From Sthenelais limicola (lineage: Eukaryota; Annelida; Polychaeta; Phyllodocida; Sigalionidae), in contig OW804099.1 of the NCBI GenBank assembly GCA_942159475.1, forward strand, positions 12,398,119 through 12,462,118: 64,000 nt of DNA, written 5' to 3'. Within the stretch, counting starts at the first letter, position 1. Every line of letters begins with the position of its first letter. The translations under genes were made by a program, and so were the position numbers. Below the pieces are notes generated by a model. It was not told the DNA's origin, ran no database searches, and saw only the letters and a list, made by a program, of their open reading frames with translations. This document shows positions 49,301 to 52,300 of this stretch, one piece after another.

Positions 49301-52300
49301 AACATTAAGATATCTGATTTAAGAGCTAGGATGAGTTTTATTAGATTGTTATTTGACCTCCGAATCGGATTTATAAGGTGCATCTAGATATCATGTTCAA
49401 CTAAACAAAATGGTATTTATAGTATTGTAATCTTGGACCCTCCAGGAAGATCTCATTTTGAGAGGATGGTGTCCACTTCTGGAGAATACGATGTAGAATT
49501 CGATTCAGAATAAAAATACGATATATATATATATATGATTTAATCCAACGTAATAGGTCTCCCTTTATCCCTGCATATTCTAATTTTTTTATTAAGATTT
49601 CTAAATTTACACTATTAAATGCCTTACTGAAGTCTACAAACGTGGCGATACCCATTTCTTTCTTATTTAGCACCTCATCCATATGACTAAAAAAATTCGA
49701 TAATGCATCAGCAGTGCCTTTTCCCGGCATGAATCCAAACTGAGCAAAATGATCATACTGCTAGAATTCTGGCTGTTCAGAGACAACAGCAGGATGAAAT
49801 TCATAATCTAACATCATCTGTGGCTGCTCTAACCCTGGCATTGGCGGGTCGTCAAACCGGTGAGCAGGGGACTACACCCATAAACGCCGATGTGGTTGGC
49901 GCTATCAACAAGTTGACTACCGCCTTTGACCCGACAGTGGAGAAGAGGGAGAAATCGATTCATTTCCGTCTGAGTACTACGCCATTCATTTTGAAAAGGT
50001 ACTGCCCTCAAAAACATTGACTATACGAAACTGAGTTTTAATGAACTGATGTATGGTATGACCAGGGTCCTTCGTTATTTTCTGGAAGAGAATAGAATGG
50101 AAGAGTAAAAAGCCTATCTTAGTCATGTGATTTTTGTGGCTAGGCATTCCTGTAAATCGGTTTATACTGATGAGGCCTATTCTAGATATGATCACATTAT
50201 GGTTGGTGCCGTTACCGATGGTGATGTTCCTACTTTCACTCCTGATATCCTATGGCCTCTTCTTTCGCCTTCCAGCGAGGCTATGACAAGTGCAGTAAAC
50301 AACCTTAACCTAACTCTTCTTCACCTACTGACTCCACTGATTCTAATAAGAAAGCTAAGAATAGGCAGTCACCTGTTGGATTTCCAGCTGACCTTTGTTT
50401 TGGTTGGAATTGTCGCACGTGTGGAGGGGGGTGTGGCTTGTTGCATATGTGTAGGAACTGTTGGGCTGATCACAAATCTAAGGAGTGCCCCAACAAAGGG
50501 AAATCTGCCTGACGTCACAGTCTCGTGTCCGGCGAGACTTCACACAAGAGGGCTTCCCAAAATGGTGTTGTTGACACAAACTTCTCCAATGAATGTGTTC
50601 TGGAACATGGAAATGGCTCTTATTCAGCGAATTTAGTACCTCATCCCTCTGATTCTTCGCCTCTCTGGACAAATGCTAAGACCACGGATATTGATTTCGC
50701 TCACACTAAGCATGTTGCCTGCCCTGGATGTGATTTTGAAGACACTTTTGTCGCCTTGGGTCTTGTAGACTATTGGATTGATAGGACTTGTGTACATGTT
50801 TCCTCTACAGACGATGTTATTGATAGTATTTCAAGTGATGTTGTTGCTGACTCTCCAAAGGTTGTAGCTGATGATGTAATTGTTGATACTTGTATATCTG
50901 CTATGTCTTGTTACTATAATGTTACAGATTCGTGCCAGGATGACCTAGTACTGTTTGACGCTAGCGTTTCAGATGTGGGCATGGCCGTTGAGTTGGACTT
51001 CCATTGTATGTCGCCAGCTGATGTTCCCAACACTTGTAGTTGGGCAAATCTATTGACTGCCAAACCCATTTTATCATGTGATGTACTTGATACTGATACC
51101 CTTACTAGTGTTGATGTTGAACTTGTTAATAGTTTGTGTACAGAATTGGTTGATGACTGTGTGCCTACAGACGATGGTGTTGTTGGTGGTGATGATGTTA
51201 CTCTCACCCCATGTCATGTATATGATTCTGTCAATTGTATTGATGATGTAACACTTGATCCATATATTGATTTATGTACCCCTTGTTGTGATGATGTTCT
51301 TCTTACTTGTGAGAGTGATGAGAATGTTGACTTGCCGGTTATACCTGACTTGGGGAATGCACTAGGGGGTTGGCGACCTCATATATCTTTGGAATTTACT
51401 ACTAGATGTTACAACAAGCCTGGAGGCGTTCTACTATAATGGATGTTTTATGATTTTTCTAAAAAATGAATGGCAGCCATTTTTGTTTTTAATTTTTGAC
51501 AAGGAAGGAGTCAGATTTCAGCTGTCCAACAGTGATTTTCGTGTTCAGCACACCCAAATTAGCCAGAAAAGTGCTGGTGGACCTTTGTACTCAAAAATGC
51601 CCCTAGGATTGAGAATTTCTCATCTGTTTCCCAGTCTATGATGAGTTGAGAATGAACTCCGGCAACGTCATGAGGAGTATAAGGTCCATCGAAGACGAAT
51701 AAGTCTTTTTGAAGAATAATAGGCTCATAACGAATGCTTTCAAATCATAAAACACATATATATAGTCGTGTGATACCTCAAAATGATGGAAATGGAGAGG
51801 ACAATCCATTTTACACACTTACCTGGATGTCACAGCAATGTGGTTACCATGACAACCAAATATCCACACATAATATGTGTTTTTCGTTCATTTCTGAGAA
51901 AAATCATAAAAAAACACATATATGGTCATGTGATACCTCAAAATGTTGGTAATGCAGGGGGGAATCCATTTATGATATTATCATTGTTGTAAAGACATGT
52001 CATAGCATATTAGAGCATATCATAGCAAAACAATCTGAATAAAAAGTCCATACATTTCTGGCTATAAGATCATAGTTCAACCAGTTGAAGAACTGCCTGT
52101 AAGCCTAAGTAGTACACCCAAATTAGCCAGAAAAGTGCTGATGGACCTTTGTACTCAAAAATGCCCCTAGGAGTATTAAGAGGGATGTTTAGGTGGATTT
52201 TGCCTTGTCTATCATGGAATCTTGGTCGCCAAGACTTTATAAACATATCTCTGTCCTCCTGTATAATCCTCATATCATATAGAACTTGAACAACTGTTCG

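Larger units (their letters stand above)
41490..49532 (+). mobile_element. Apparently full-length ~8.0-kb LINE with NADAR, SGNH and EN-RT ORFs
   Basis: The boundaries come from the reverse transcriptase of the older minus-strand LINE into which it inserted. That frame stops after WIKSY at 49533 and resumes with FTGRSQ at 41489. The plus-strand element runs from about 41490 (5' UTR of ~200 bp), through ORF1 (41697-44180), ORF2 (44248-44973), a 0.9-kb spacer and ORF3 (45903-48803), to a 3' UTR ending AATAAAAATACG and (AT)n at 49532. No target duplication is obvious. All three ORFs are open, so this copy is young and possibly active. A short 3' relative lies at about 11785-11868. Confidence 0.85.
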
